Source of the DNA: Ruminococcus flavefaciens
GTDB lineage: Bacteria > Bacillota > Clostridia > Oscillospirales > Ruminococcaceae
Reading direction: 5' to 3'
Length of the DNA stretch: 64,000 nucleotides
NCBI RefSeq assembly: GCF_900108555.1
Contig: NZ_FNWV01000001.1
Span: forward strand, 696,973 to 760,972
Below are positions 1 through 8,023 of the stretch, in pieces. Both the position numbers and the translations under genes were made by a program. The notes beneath the pieces were generated by a model. It was not told the DNA's origin. It was given only the letters and a program-made list of their open reading frames with translations, and did no database searches. Numbering within the stretch: position 1 is the stretch's first letter; every line of letters begins with the position of its first letter.

Positions 1-562
1 CGAAATAATCATAGCCCCATATCCTGTCAAGTAGAGTATCACGGGTGACTACCCAGTTCTCATGCTCTAAAAGATAGCGTAGTATAGCAAATTCTTTAGG
101 CGGAAGCTCCACTTCTGTCCCCTCAGCAAAGCAGCGGAGTGTCATTGTGTCAAGGCTTATACCGCCGCAGTTCAGCACCTTGCTGTCGTCATTGCTGCCT
201 GCACGGCGGACAAGTGCTTCACATTTGCTGTAGAGTACAGAGAGCAAGAATGGTTTAACGATATAGTCATCACAGCCAAGGTCATAGCCGTAGAGGATAT
301 CCTCTTCCCTTCCCCTTGCAGTTATAAAAATCACGGGTATATCGCTCCTCATGCGCAGCTGTCTGCACAGCGTAAAGCCGTCTGTTTCGGGCAGCATGAT
401 ATCCAGCAGAACAAGCTCATAGTCCATATCATCGCTTCTGATGATATCAAAGGCTTCGCCTCCGCTGTTTACCGCAGATACTTCCGTACCTTTTGTATTG
501 AAGTAGTTTTTGATGACCTCACATATTTCGGTGTCGTCCTCTATAAGCAGAATTTTTTTCAT
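1..562 (-). CDS. OmpR-family response regulator (3' end beyond window)
   Basis: Translation from the ATG at 562 gives a receiver domain beginning MKKILLIEDD, with the acidic pair near residues 9-10, the phospho-acceptor Asp in LVLLDIMLPE and the conserved Lys in DDYIVKPF. It runs into a winged-helix output domain (LPPKEFAILRYLLEHE, then RDTLLDRIWGYD) that is cut by the left edge with about 187 codons visible. This is the classic DNA-binding OmpR/PhoB layout, so the protein should control transcription when phosphorylated. The cognate histidine kinase is probably just downstream, outside the window. The upstream region carries a 13-bp direct repeat with 22-bp period next to a TATAAT box, suggesting autoregulation. 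The target genes cannot be told from sequence. Confidence 0.93.
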   Translation of the reverse strand, partial: MKKILLIEDDTEICEVIKNYFNTKGTEVSAVNSGGEAFDIIRSDDMDYELVLLDIMLPETDGFTLCRQLRMRSDIPVIFITARGREEDILYGYDLGCDDYIVKPFLLSVLYSKCEALVRRAGSNDDSKVLNCGGISLDTMTLRCFAEGTEVELPPKEFAILRYLLEHENWVVTRDTLLDRIWGYDYF

Positions 563-592
563 AAGATGCGCGCTCCTTATTACTTTAACTGT

Positions 593-644
593 ATTATAAG
601 ACTGCGATGTGTCTTTTGTGTATCCTTTTATTGTCTTTTGTGTA
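593..644 (-). promoter_or_regulatory. Promoter with 13-bp direct repeat, likely response-regulator box
   Basis: On the minus strand a TATAAT lies at 598-593. The sequence TGTCTTTTGTGTA (plus-strand reading) occurs exactly twice, at 610-622 and 632-644, 22 bp apart, which is two helical turns. The nearer copy covers where the -35 should be, and no good -35 is present. That is the usual geometry for OmpR-family activators. That it binds the adjacent regulator is inference. Confidence 0.5.
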
Positions 645-1350
645 GCTTATTTCTATTTCATTATATACACACCATGCAAAACTGTCAAATTTCTCTCCAA
701 TGAAAATATGTAAAGAGCAAAAAACGATCAATGAATGTAATTTCAGGCAAAAAATGTCTTGTAATAGCCAAATATTTGTAATATAATAATGTCAGAAAGT
801 TAAAAAAGACTTTCTTCAGCAGTCTCATTGAAAGCAGCTGACGACAGAGAAAAATACACGATGGCACTTCATGTGTAGGCGCATATGAAGCTATAAACAG
901 CTCATAGCTACGGAACTGTATGTCATCGTAAGCGGTACTACAGACCTGAAAAAACATTTCGGAAAATGGGAGTGCGCAGGTCTTTTTTACGGCACATTTT
1001 GACCGCTTTTTTCAAAGTCGGAGCTTAAAGGTGCAATGTTTGGCTGCTGTGCAGATTTCGTATTCTCCTTGCTGTGATCTGTCCATGTGTCACGAGAGAA
1101 GCGAAAAATGCGGCAATTCTCCATCTGAACTGCCGATGATCTGCACATACTATGGAAAAACCTTACAACAGATCCAAAACTGATTATTACTCTACAATTT
1201 TGTACCCCCCCCTCCCTGAACCCTACCTTTTCCATACTAAAAACAAATAAAAAGACCGCTGGATCTCTTGTATACAGCAATAAATGTGATGTGTACCTGA
1301 TAGATTCAGCGATCGGGAATTGGCGGGTTCTTCACTGCACCGCAAAAGTA

Positions 1351-1440
1351 TTACAGAGAGATGAACATTTTATCCGCATATTCCTTAGGAGTCTGCACCT
1401 TCTCAGGATTACCGTTTATCATTGAACATACCACTCTTAA
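1351..1440 (-). pseudogene. Possible C-terminal gene remnant
   Basis: The minus strand encodes a short coding-like tail (MINGNPEKVQTP, then KEYADKMFISL and stop) preceded in frame by a stop codon within a few residues. It has no promoter or ribosome site and no recognisable family. It may be the last piece of a decayed gene. A chance open frame cannot be excluded. Confidence 0.25.
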
Positions 1441-1665
1441 CAGTTACAGGACAAAATATAAATGGTGAAAAAATGATAATGGTTTATAAGATTTGCTCTC
1501 TGAAAAGCTTTTATAATTGCAAAGGACGGAATATCAGAAAATAAGGCATCTGATATTTACGGCAGCGGAAAGATCGTGATGATTTATCCTGCGATACTTT
1601 CCGTCTCCGTATCGGGAAATTCTTTCCCATCTTAGTACACGCTTGACCCACCTCTCTGAATAATA

Positions 1666-1704
1666 GATAAGAAAGCCCCTATATGACCGAGGGGGCTTTC
1701 TTAT
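1666..1704. terminator. Bidirectional Rho-independent terminator-like hairpin
   Basis: A 13-bp perfect stem (ATAAGAAAGCCCC with its complement) closes a short loop, with A/T runs on both sides. There is no intact gene next to it, supporting the idea that a gene has been lost here. Confidence 0.6.
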
Positions 1705-1844
1705 TTATACAGCTCACGATAACCGTAATGCTTATATAGTAGATTTTATACTGATTATTGAGAGAACCCCTTTGTCACTGCGTGACATCTCCCCGCACTG
1801 TGGGAAGTCACTTTCAAACTCTCTCCCGAAAACTTCTGGTTTTA

Positions 1845-1920
1845 TTTTTTCTCAGATAGGGCACACCGTTAAATAAACAAGCTTTGTAATAATTTGGTGT
1901 GTGCCCTACCTGAGAAAAAA
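1845..1920. repeat. Hyphenated palindrome, about 23-bp arms
   Basis: The left arm at 1845-1867 reads TTTTTTCTCAGATAGGGCAC then ACC. The right arm at 1896-1920 is its near-perfect reverse complement, with about 28 bp between them. The arms are flanked by further hairpin-forming sequence at 1762-1800 and 1930-1990. The size and symmetry fit a small non-coding mobile or repeat element rather than a simple terminator. Confidence 0.5.
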
Positions 1921-2034
1921 TCAGCTAAAAAGTCTTTGGAAAGGGGTTCGGGGGATAACCTTTCCTCAGAAAGGGTTCCCCCGATAAATTAATATAAACT
2001 GCTATATAAGAACCACAGCTACGTGAGCTGGTTA

Positions 2035-3609
2035 TTATCCTACATACTTTATGTACATTTCACTTGGCTGTACTTCGCTGTCAACAGTTATTGTATTTGT
2101 ACCGCTGTAGGTAGGTATAGCAGTATGAGTGTCCGCAAGTGATATGGTATCACCTGCTCCGAGGAAAGAATCCCCGAGATCGACAGTTACAGTCTGTGTC
2201 TGACCTCTGCTGCTGATATTTACGGGCAGGCTCACGTTATACTTCTCCCACGCACTATAGCCGTTCATATCACACGGAACAGCACCTGTTGTTGTAAACT
2301 CCTCAGCTTCAACGTCGGAGTCCACTATCATAAAACGATGATATGCAGGTTTGGAATATGACAATGATTCGTAATAAGCTTTATGAATTAAACCAACTTT
2401 GCAATCATGGTCAAGAGTGAATGTAATTTCATTATGGAAATAGTTTGGATACGGCGCACCGTCAGAGATTGTTTTTGTCTTGGAAGAAATACCACTTGGC
2501 AAAATATCTCTTTTCTGTATAATTACTGTATTGTTTTCTTCAACTAATGCGAACCATTCATTACCTTGATTACCCGTATAATTGAAATTGTCATCCACAC
2601 AGCCAGTATAATCCTGTATACCAGTAGCGAGAGCAGGATTAAAGAAGCGGTTATTACCCCAAGTGTCAATCATAACTTTATAAGTGCCAGCTTTAAGAGT
2701 AGCATAGTAATTACAGAACTCATATCTTATAGGTCTTACGTCACAAGGTAATGCATAGTAATATTCCAACCTTCTTGATTGAGAATAGTTTAGACTTATC
2801 CATTGTTCATTATTTGTGACAAAAGTTCCGTTGCCAGGGATTGATTTCTGTGTGTAAGCAGAACAGCCAGTAAACACTGGAGTTACTGTACCAGGAGCTT
2901 TATATAATCCAGGCGCTATCTTAATGTCGTTATATGAAGAATTAAACATTCTTACCGAATAATCGGTATTAGGTTTAACATCTATTAAAAACGATTTACA
3001 ACGCTTATTTAACCAAGACGCTTCTTGTCCGTATAAATTATACCTTCCATATTGGTCAAGACCACAAAACAGTCCTTGTGATTGTGCGGTTGAATCAGGA
3101 GTGTCGTGGCGAGTTGTAGTTCCTTGTGTTATCTCGGCATCAAACAATGTCGCAGAAGCATCGTAAGAGGTTGGTATTGTCGAACCTTCTACAAGCATAA
3201 TATCACCTATATGAGAAGGCAATATCTCAGCATCTCCATTGTGTTTAAACAGAATCATCATTTTAGTTGCATCGCCAGTGTTAAATGTATAACCATCACT
3301 ACTCTGCCAACCAGTAGTGCTAACTAAAGTACCCATCGAGCCATTCGGAATAGCCTCAAGGCGTGGTTTAAGATAGTTCTTCCCCAGCTTTCCAACTCCG
3401 CCTGCTGCTCCTGTTATGCTCCAGTCGAGCAGAGATGCTCCGTCAGAACGGAAACGAAGCGGAAGTGCCCTTGTGAGCTCACGTTCACCGAAATTGATCT
3501 TTCTTGAAGCAATAAGCTTTTTCAGATCATCGGCGGCAGCTCCTCTGTTTGCAAATAATATCTCGCGCAGGCTCGAATCATTCTCTGTTCGTCGGATCAT
3601 ACGCTTCAC
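2035..3609 (-). CDS. Phage-tail-fibre-like protein, function unknown
   Basis: A 524-residue protein starting from GTG at 3609, or ATG at 3600. It overlaps the end of the upstream 80-residue gene by about 30 nt, so translation is probably coupled. There is no signal peptide or transmembrane segment. The N-terminal part (LPLRFRSDGASLLDWSITG) followed by a long beta-rich, Tyr/Asn/Gly-rich body resembles structural or tail-associated proteins of Firmicutes phages. No enzyme motif was found. The middle (about 2300-3370) looks visibly AT-richer than both ends, suggesting a mosaic gene. No integrase, capsid, terminase or lysis gene is near. The family assignment is impression-based; a secreted adhesin is unlikely without a leader. 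Confidence 0.6.
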   Translation of the reverse strand: MKRMIRRTENDSSLREILFANRGAAADDLKKLIASRKINFGERELTRALPLRFRSDGASLLDWSITGAAGGVGKLGKNYLKPRLEAIPNGSMGTLVSTTGWQSSDGYTFNTGDATKMMILFKHNGDAEILPSHIGDIMLVEGSTIPTSYDASATLFDAEITQGTTTRHDTPDSTAQSQGLFCGLDQYGRYNLYGQEASWLNKRCKSFLIDVKPNTDYSVRMFNSSYNDIKIAPGLYKAPGTVTPVFTGCSAYTQKSIPGNGTFVTNNEQWISLNYSQSRRLEYYYALPCDVRPIRYEFCNYYATLKAGTYKVMIDTWGNNRFFNPALATGIQDYTGCVDDNFNYTGNQGNEWFALVEENNTVIIQKRDILPSGISSKTKTISDGAPYPNYFHNEITFTLDHDCKVGLIHKAYYESLSYSKPAYHRFMIVDSDVEAEEFTTTGAVPCDMNGYSAWEKYNVSLPVNISSRGQTQTVTVDLGDSFLGAGDTISLADTHTAIPTYSGTNTITVDSEVQPSEMYIKYVG

Positions 3610-3820
3610 CCGTTGCCTGATTTACCCATTTTCCGTCGCCGCCGAAACCGTAAAGATCGCCCGTGCTTATCTCCCATGCAATTGTCCCCTGTGAGATAAG
3701 TCTGCCGTCAACTCCGTTTTCAGCAGGGAGATCGTTCTTTGTATCGACTGCAAGCTCTGCGATAACAAGTGATCTCTCACCATTGAAACTCATAAACTTT
3801 TCTTTTAAAATTGTAAGCAT
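3578..3820 (-). CDS. Small phage-structural-like protein, 80 aa
   Basis: The start is placed at the ATG at 3820 because a strong AGGAGG lies 8 nt upstream; a longer reading to 3889 lacks any ribosome site. The product begins MLTILKEKFMSFNGERSLVI and ends in a segment (GTIAWEISTGDLYGFGGDGK) resembling small beta-rich proteins encoded beside tail genes in Firmicutes phages. It is followed by, and overlaps, the 524-residue gene, so the two form a unit. A short GAAAGTACTTTC palindrome lies just upstream at 3847-3858. Function unknown. Confidence 0.6.
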   Translation of the reverse strand: MLTILKEKFMSFNGERSLVIAELAVDTKNDLPAENGVDGRLISQGTIAWEISTGDLYGFGGDGKWVNQATGEAYDPTNRE

Positions 3821-4038
3821 TATCTTGCCTCCTGAAAAATTATTTTTGAAAGTACTTTCATAAAGGGGCTGAAAAACCCGTTTTTTCAACGGAAAACCAT
3901 TGAATATCGGAAAAATTTTTTTTAAAAATCCGGATAATGCGCCGCGATGTTAGCACATGATAACAGATTTTTTCGCTATTCTACGCCATATTCATCATAT
4001 TATGATATAAATTCGGTACAATAATATAGCTGCGGTTA

Positions 4039-4067
4039 TTGATTTTCTCTATAATAAGTGGTATAAT
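4039..4067 (+). promoter_or_regulatory. Promoter of sufC-sufB
   Basis: TTGATT at 4039-4044 and TATAAT at 4062-4067 are separated by 17 bp, about 55 nt before the sufC start. No clear Fe-S regulator (IscR-like) operator was seen next to it. Confidence 0.75.
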
Positions 4068-4120
4068 TGATAAAGCAATAACAATGTAACTTTACGATCA
4101 AAAAGAATGGAGTTCTGAAA

Positions 4121-4849
4121 ATGCTTGAACTGAAAAATATTTCCTTCAGTGCTGAAGACAACGGCTCAAATATTGAAATTATCAGAAATATTTCCCATAC
4201 TATCGGTGACAACAAATTCGTTGTAATAACAGGTCCTAACGGCGGCGGTAAATCTACTCTCGCAAAGATAATTGCAGGTATCGTGCCGAATACAGGAGGT
4301 CAGATCATTTTTGACGGTGTTGATATTACCGAAAAAAACATCACCGAACGTGCAAGACTGGGTATCGGATTTGCTTTTCAGCAGCCTGTCCGCTTTAAGG
4401 GACTGACTGTTATCGACCTGCTCAGGATCGCCGCAGGCAAGACACTGTCCGTATCAGATGCCTGCAACTACCTTTCGGAAGTAGGTCTTTGTGCAAAAGA
4501 CTATATCGACCGTGAGATCAATGCTTCCCTTTCGGGCGGTGAGCTTAAACGTATCGAAATAGCTACAGTCCTCGCAAGAGATGTAAAGCTTGCTATTTTT
4601 GACGAGCCCGAGGCAGGTATCGACCTCTGGAGCTTCAATAACCTTATCCGCATTTTTGAGAAAATGCGTCAGGAACGCCAAGGAAGAACTATCCTCGTTA
4701 TCTCTCATCAGGAGCGTATCCTCAATATCGCTGACGAGATAATCGTTATATCTGACGGCAATATCTTAAAGCACGGCGACAAGGATATTATCCTCCCTGA
4801 GATCACAGGCACGGAAAACGCAACAAATATCTGTCATAAAATGGCGTAA
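4121..4849 (+). CDS. sufC: Fe-S cluster assembly ATPase SufC
   Basis: A 242-residue ABC-type ATPase with Walker A GPNGGGKST at 38-46, signature LSGGE at 137-141 and Walker B LAIFDEPE at 157-164. The sequence between signature and Walker B (LKRIEIATVLARDVKLAIFD) is typical of SufC and not of transporter ATPases, and no permease is adjacent. SufC works in the cytoplasm with SufB/SufD-type proteins and drives cluster assembly by ATP-dependent conformational change. The gene has a GGAG ribosome site and is followed 12 nt later by a SufB/D-family gene. No sufS, sufU or sufE lies in the neighbourhood. Confidence 0.93.
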   Translation: MLELKNISFSAEDNGSNIEIIRNISHTIGDNKFVVITGPNGGGKSTLAKIIAGIVPNTGGQIIFDGVDITEKNITERARLGIGFAFQQPVRFKGLTVIDLLRIAAGKTLSVSDACNYLSEVGLCAKDYIDREINASLSGGELKRIEIATVLARDVKLAIFDEPEAGIDLWSFNNLIRIFEKMRQERQGRTILVISHQERILNIADEIIVISDGNILKHGDKDIILPEITGTENATNICHKMA

Positions 4850-4861
4850 GGAGGCAAGGAT

Positions 4862-5788
4862 ATGGAGCAGATAGATGCAGTTCAGAAAAGACTTTTTCAG
4901 GAGGTAGCCGATCTTCACGGTGTCCCCGAGGGAGCATATAACCTCCGTGCAAACGGCAAGGCATTAATGAGAAATACTACCGCAAATATCAACATACAGT
5001 CAAAAACTGATGTAAGCGGTATAGATATACGCATAAAATCAGGCACTAAAAACGAGAGTATCCATATTCCTGTTGTACTCAGCCAGAGCGGTATCAAGGA
5101 GGACGTTTACAACGACTTCTTCGTTGGCGATGACTGCGATGTTCTTATCGTAGCAGGCTGCGGTATCGACAACTGCGGCTCTCAGGACTCCGAGCACGAC
5201 GGTATACACCGCTTCTTCATAGGCAAGAATTCAAAGGTGCGCTATGTTGAAAAGCATTACGGCTCAGGCGACGGCAGCGGTAAACGTATACTCAATCCTG
5301 TAACGGAAGTACACATGGACGAGGGCAGCACTATGGAAATGGAAATGGTGCAGATAAAGGGCGTTGACTCCACAAAGCGTACTACTATCGCAGAACTCAA
5401 GTCTGATGCAAAGCTTTTAGTCCGCGAGAGACTTATGACTCACGGTCAGCAGCAGGCTTTCAGTATCTATAAGGTAGACCTTAACGGCGACGGTTCAAGT
5501 GCTGATGTAGTTTCCCGTTCAGTTGCACGTGACGACTCTTACCAGAAGCTTGATCTGTGCATAAACGGCAGTGCAGCCTGCAGCGGTCATACGGAGTGCG
5601 ACTCTATCATCATGGACAACGGCAGAATACTTGCAGTCCCCTCTCTTGAAGCAAACAGCGTTGACGCTGCACTTGTTCACGAGGCTGCTATCGGAAAGAT
5701 CGCAGGCGAGCAGCTCATAAAGCTCATGACTCTCGGTCTTACAGAGGCTGAAGCCGAGGAACAGATAATAAACGGTTTCTTAAAGTAA
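4862..5788 (+). CDS. sufB: SufB/SufD-family Fe-S scaffold protein, short form
   Basis: A 308-residue protein of the SufB/SufD beta-helix family: the middle segment (HRFFIGKNSKVRYVEKHYGS) and the C-terminal stretch (SLEANSVDAALVHEAAIGKI, then the Glu-rich end LTEAEAEEQIINGFLK) are family hallmarks. It is clearly shorter than the roughly 465-residue SufB of the full Suf system. A two-gene sufC-sufB unit matches the minimal Suf-like arrangement known from archaea and strictly anaerobic bacteria. Cys residues in GCGIDNCGS may be cluster ligands; that is inference. Ribosome site AGGAGGCAAGG lies just upstream, and a strong terminator follows. Confidence 0.88.
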   Translation: MEQIDAVQKRLFQEVADLHGVPEGAYNLRANGKALMRNTTANINIQSKTDVSGIDIRIKSGTKNESIHIPVVLSQSGIKEDVYNDFFVGDDCDVLIVAGCGIDNCGSQDSEHDGIHRFFIGKNSKVRYVEKHYGSGDGSGKRILNPVTEVHMDEGSTMEMEMVQIKGVDSTKRTTIAELKSDAKLLVRERLMTHGQQQAFSIYKVDLNGDGSSADVVSRSVARDDSYQKLDLCINGSAACSGHTECDSIIMDNGRILAVPSLEANSVDAALVHEAAIGKIAGEQLIKLMTLGLTEAEAEEQIINGFLK

Positions 5789-5792
5789 AACC

Positions 5793-5830
5793 AAAAAGCC
5801 ATAGCATTAATAGTGATGCTATGGCTTTTT
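5793..5830 (+). terminator. Terminator of sufCB
   Basis: A 15-bp stem (AAAAAGCCATAGCAT and its complement) closes an 8-nt loop and ends in TTTTT, four bases after the sufB stop codon. Confidence 0.9.
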
Positions 5831-5840
5831 GCAATTGTAA

Positions 5841-5980
5841 GGGCGGATAATATCCGCCTCTACAACGGGACGTCGAGGACGCCGTCCCCTACTATCGCCT
5901 AAACTTCTATATTAGCATTATGATCAATGCCATGGCTTTTTCTATTACATACAAGAAAAAGGGCGGATATATCCGCCCTT
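5841..5980. repeat. Cluster of GGGCGGATAT palindromes
   Basis: Two related palindromes occur: GGCGGATAATATCCGCC near 5842-5858 and the perfect 22-mer AAGGGCGGATATATCCGCCC (plus TT) at 5959-5980. Between them lies another hairpin-prone GACGTCGAGGACGCCGTCCC segment. The second palindrome is followed on the minus strand by T-rich sequence and probably ends the nitroreductase transcript. Reuse of the same core suggests a dispersed intergenic repeat. Confidence 0.5.
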
Positions 5981-5990
5981 ACTTTTTTAA

Positions 5991-6656
5991 TCATGCACGG
6001 CACTTATGGCCTGATGCTGCTTCAAAATTGTACTTTACTATACCAAGATCAATTTTTGTCATCATACCTTTTTTGGCTGTAATAACAGCCTCGTCATTTT
6101 CAAGAGTAACAAAGAACTTCTGCTGATTAAGTGCGGTAGGTGCCATCATTGCTGCTACCATGCCATTTCTGAACCACGGCTGCATCTGATCTCCTCTGAT
6201 ATCACAGAGCTTCTCGATAGGCTTTGAACGATGCTTTGTTCCCTCATTTGCTCCGTAACCTATTGCGATAACGCATACGCGCTTTTCATCGTCAGGTATA
6301 TCTACTCTGACCTTGCTTTTGCCGTATGTTCCTGCTACCCAACAGGTATTGAGTCCCATTTGCTGTGCTGCAAGTACTATCTTTTCGCCGTAGTATCCGC
6401 AGCGTTCATCGAGGTCTTCAAGTGATTTCTTTCCCGAGAGCACTATATAATTCCTTGCATTCTCGAATTTTCCGACGTGAGAAAGGAATGTGTTAAAACA
6501 TTCGGGATCATCATACACTATCTGAAAACCCAGTCCGCCTTCTTCGTTGCACTCTTTGATCAGTATGTTGAGTTTCTCTTTAAGATCATCTGCTATTGGT
6601 TTATTGATAAATTGTCTTACACTGTGTCGTGCTTTGATCGCTTCTTTGATATCCAT
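5991..6656 (-). CDS. Nitroreductase family protein
   Basis: A 221-residue protein whose N-terminus (DIKEAIKARHSVRQFINKPI) carries the RHSVRxF FMN-contact motif of the nitroreductase family. Later GLNTCWVAGTYGKSK fits the family's second FMN/dimer region. Such enzymes use FMN and NAD(P)H to reduce nitro-compounds, quinones or flavins; the physiological substrate is unknown. There is no signal peptide, so it acts in the cytoplasm. Ribosome site GAGGTG lies before the ATG, and a promoter sits 60 nt upstream. Monocistronic and unrelated to its neighbours. Confidence 0.85.
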   Translation of the reverse strand: MDIKEAIKARHSVRQFINKPIADDLKEKLNILIKECNEEGGLGFQIVYDDPECFNTFLSHVGKFENARNYIVLSGKKSLEDLDERCGYYGEKIVLAAQQMGLNTCWVAGTYGKSKVRVDIPDDEKRVCVIAIGYGANEGTKHRSKPIEKLCDIRGDQMQPWFRNGMVAAMMAPTALNQQKFFVTLENDEAVITAKKGMMTKIDLGIVKYNFEAASGHKCRA

Positions 6657-6692
6657 AATACACCTCGTTCCTGCAAAATTGCAGTTTTTATT

Positions 6693-6721
6693 ATTCTAAC
6701 ACATTTTTTTATAAAATGCAA
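6693..6721 (-). promoter_or_regulatory. Promoter of the nitroreductase gene
   Basis: On the minus strand, TTGCAT (6721-6716) and TAGAAT (6698-6693) are spaced 17 bp. Confidence 0.6.
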
Positions 6722-6775
6722 TAGATTTTAGATGATATTACGGAAATAAATTCAAATATTTCGCAGAAATTCGCC

Positions 6776-7822
6776 TCAGAGTATCTGATATATCATATCC
6801 AGTGTATAAGCATACCTGTCATCGTCTGTATTACAGCCCACAACTACCGATATATATGTATCATCATCGTCCTCAAAGGCTGATATGAGACAGCTGCCTG
6901 CATTCTGGGTAGTTCCCGTCTTTACGCCTATGGCGTTCTCACAGTAATAGCTGCCGTTAATATCGAGGAGCTGGTTTGAATTCTGCCATGTGAATACCTT
7001 TCCTGCTGTAGAATAAACAGTCTTTTGCGGCAGCTTTACAATATCACAAAGCTCGGGCTCTGACATGACATATTCAGTGAGTTTAAGAAGGTCTGATACC
7101 GTTGTATACTGCTCATAATCGTCCCAGCCGTCAGGACTTACAAACGAGCTGTCCTCCATGCCTATTTTCTCTGCGAACTGTCCCATAAGTCCGCAGAAGC
7201 AGTTTATAGCTTCTGTATCGTTAAGGTCTGCATCAGGGAATACCTTTCTTGCCACCGAAACTGCCACCGTATGGGCTGCGTCATTTCCCGAAGCAAGGAA
7301 CATTCCCGTTATAAGATCGCGGAGAGTAAGGCTGTCCCCCACTTCAAGACCTGCAAGGCTGGAATTTTCATTTACGTATGCAAGCTCAGAGCCTGCTGTG
7401 AATACCTCGTCCATATCAGCATACTGCATGGCAACTGAGGCTGTAAGCAGCTTTGTAAGGCTTGCGGGAGCTGTTTCTTCATATATGTTATTGCTGTATA
7501 TCAGCTCGCCATTTTTCATGGAATATATGGCAGAAGCCTTGCAGTAGGGCAGATATTCCGTATCAAACTCGTATTTATTCTCCGATGCGGTCTGATGTCC
7601 TGTTTTTTCAGCCTCTTCGGTAGGTGCGTTATTATCTGCCGACTCTTTGACCTCTGTTATTTCCACAGCAGCCTCGCTGTTATTATCATTTTCCTTTGGC
7701 TCAGCATTGCCTTTTAGCGATAATATCACAATAAGCAGGATATCTATCATAAGTACCGAGAGAAGTATTATGAGGAGCTTTTTACTGTGTTCCTTTATCC
7801 AGTCGATTATTTTTACTGACAA
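6776..7822 (-). CDS. D-alanyl-D-alanine carboxypeptidase, peptidase S11
   Basis: A 348-residue membrane-anchored penicillin-binding enzyme. One transmembrane helix (about 15-36) is followed by an acidic linker and a serine peptidase domain with SLTK at 121-124 (nucleophile S121, K124), the SGN triad near 177 and KTGT near 299. Such enzymes trim the terminal D-Ala of peptidoglycan stem peptides outside the membrane. The usual C-terminal membrane-binding domain is absent; anchoring is N-terminal instead. The start codon is TTG at 7822, with AGGTGG about 8 nt upstream; no ATG fits. Confidence 0.9.
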   Translation of the reverse strand: MSVKIIDWIKEHSKKLLIILLSVLMIDILLIVILSLKGNAEPKENDNNSEAAVEITEVKESADNNAPTEEAEKTGHQTASENKYEFDTEYLPYCKASAIYSMKNGELIYSNNIYEETAPASLTKLLTASVAMQYADMDEVFTAGSELAYVNENSSLAGLEVGDSLTLRDLITGMFLASGNDAAHTVAVSVARKVFPDADLNDTEAINCFCGLMGQFAEKIGMEDSSFVSPDGWDDYEQYTTVSDLLKLTEYVMSEPELCDIVKLPQKTVYSTAGKVFTWQNSNQLLDINGSYYCENAIGVKTGTTQNAGSCLISAFEDDDDTYISVVVGCNTDDDRYAYTLDMIYQIL

Positions 7823-7982
7823 TAATATCCACCTTTCTTTTGATAATAAAAGATAATTCCATATAGAATAATCGTTATGTCAGCAAAAAAACTGACATTG
7901 TATTTCCTGTTTCAAGATGATAAGTCCACATCTATATATTTGAATTATTTCAGCATATATTTCAAGAGATTTTCCCGAACAA

Positions 7983-8016
7983 AAGCAGACCCGAAAAAAC
8001 TTTTTAGGTCTGCTTT
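7983..8016 (-). terminator. Terminator of the ABC export operon
   Basis: AAGCAGACC and GGTCTGCTT form a 9-bp stem around a 16-nt loop. On the minus strand it lies just past the permease stop codon and is followed by TTTTG. Confidence 0.65.
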
Positions 8017-8023
8017 CTTATTA

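Larger units (their letters stand above)
645..2034. other. Long intergenic stretch with repeats and possible gene remnants
   Basis: No convincing intact gene is seen across about 1.4 kb. Short minus-strand open frames exist at 685-957 and 987-1280, but they lack ribosome sites and recognisable motifs. Two short coding-like remnants occur near 1351-1440 (minus) and 1505-1635 (plus). A strong terminator-like hairpin lies at 1666-1704, a hyphenated palindrome at 1845-1920, and repeat-like hairpin sequence at 1762-1800 and 1930-1990. The region looks like an eroded locus that has gathered intergenic repeats. Confidence 0.5.

Noticed and set aside
685..1280. Two minus-strand frames of 90 and 97 codons
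   Set aside because: No ribosome sites, no motifs and odd composition; the region looks non-coding.
2035..3889. Prophage
   Set aside because: Only two tail-like genes; no integrase, terminase, portal, capsid, holin or attachment repeats were found.
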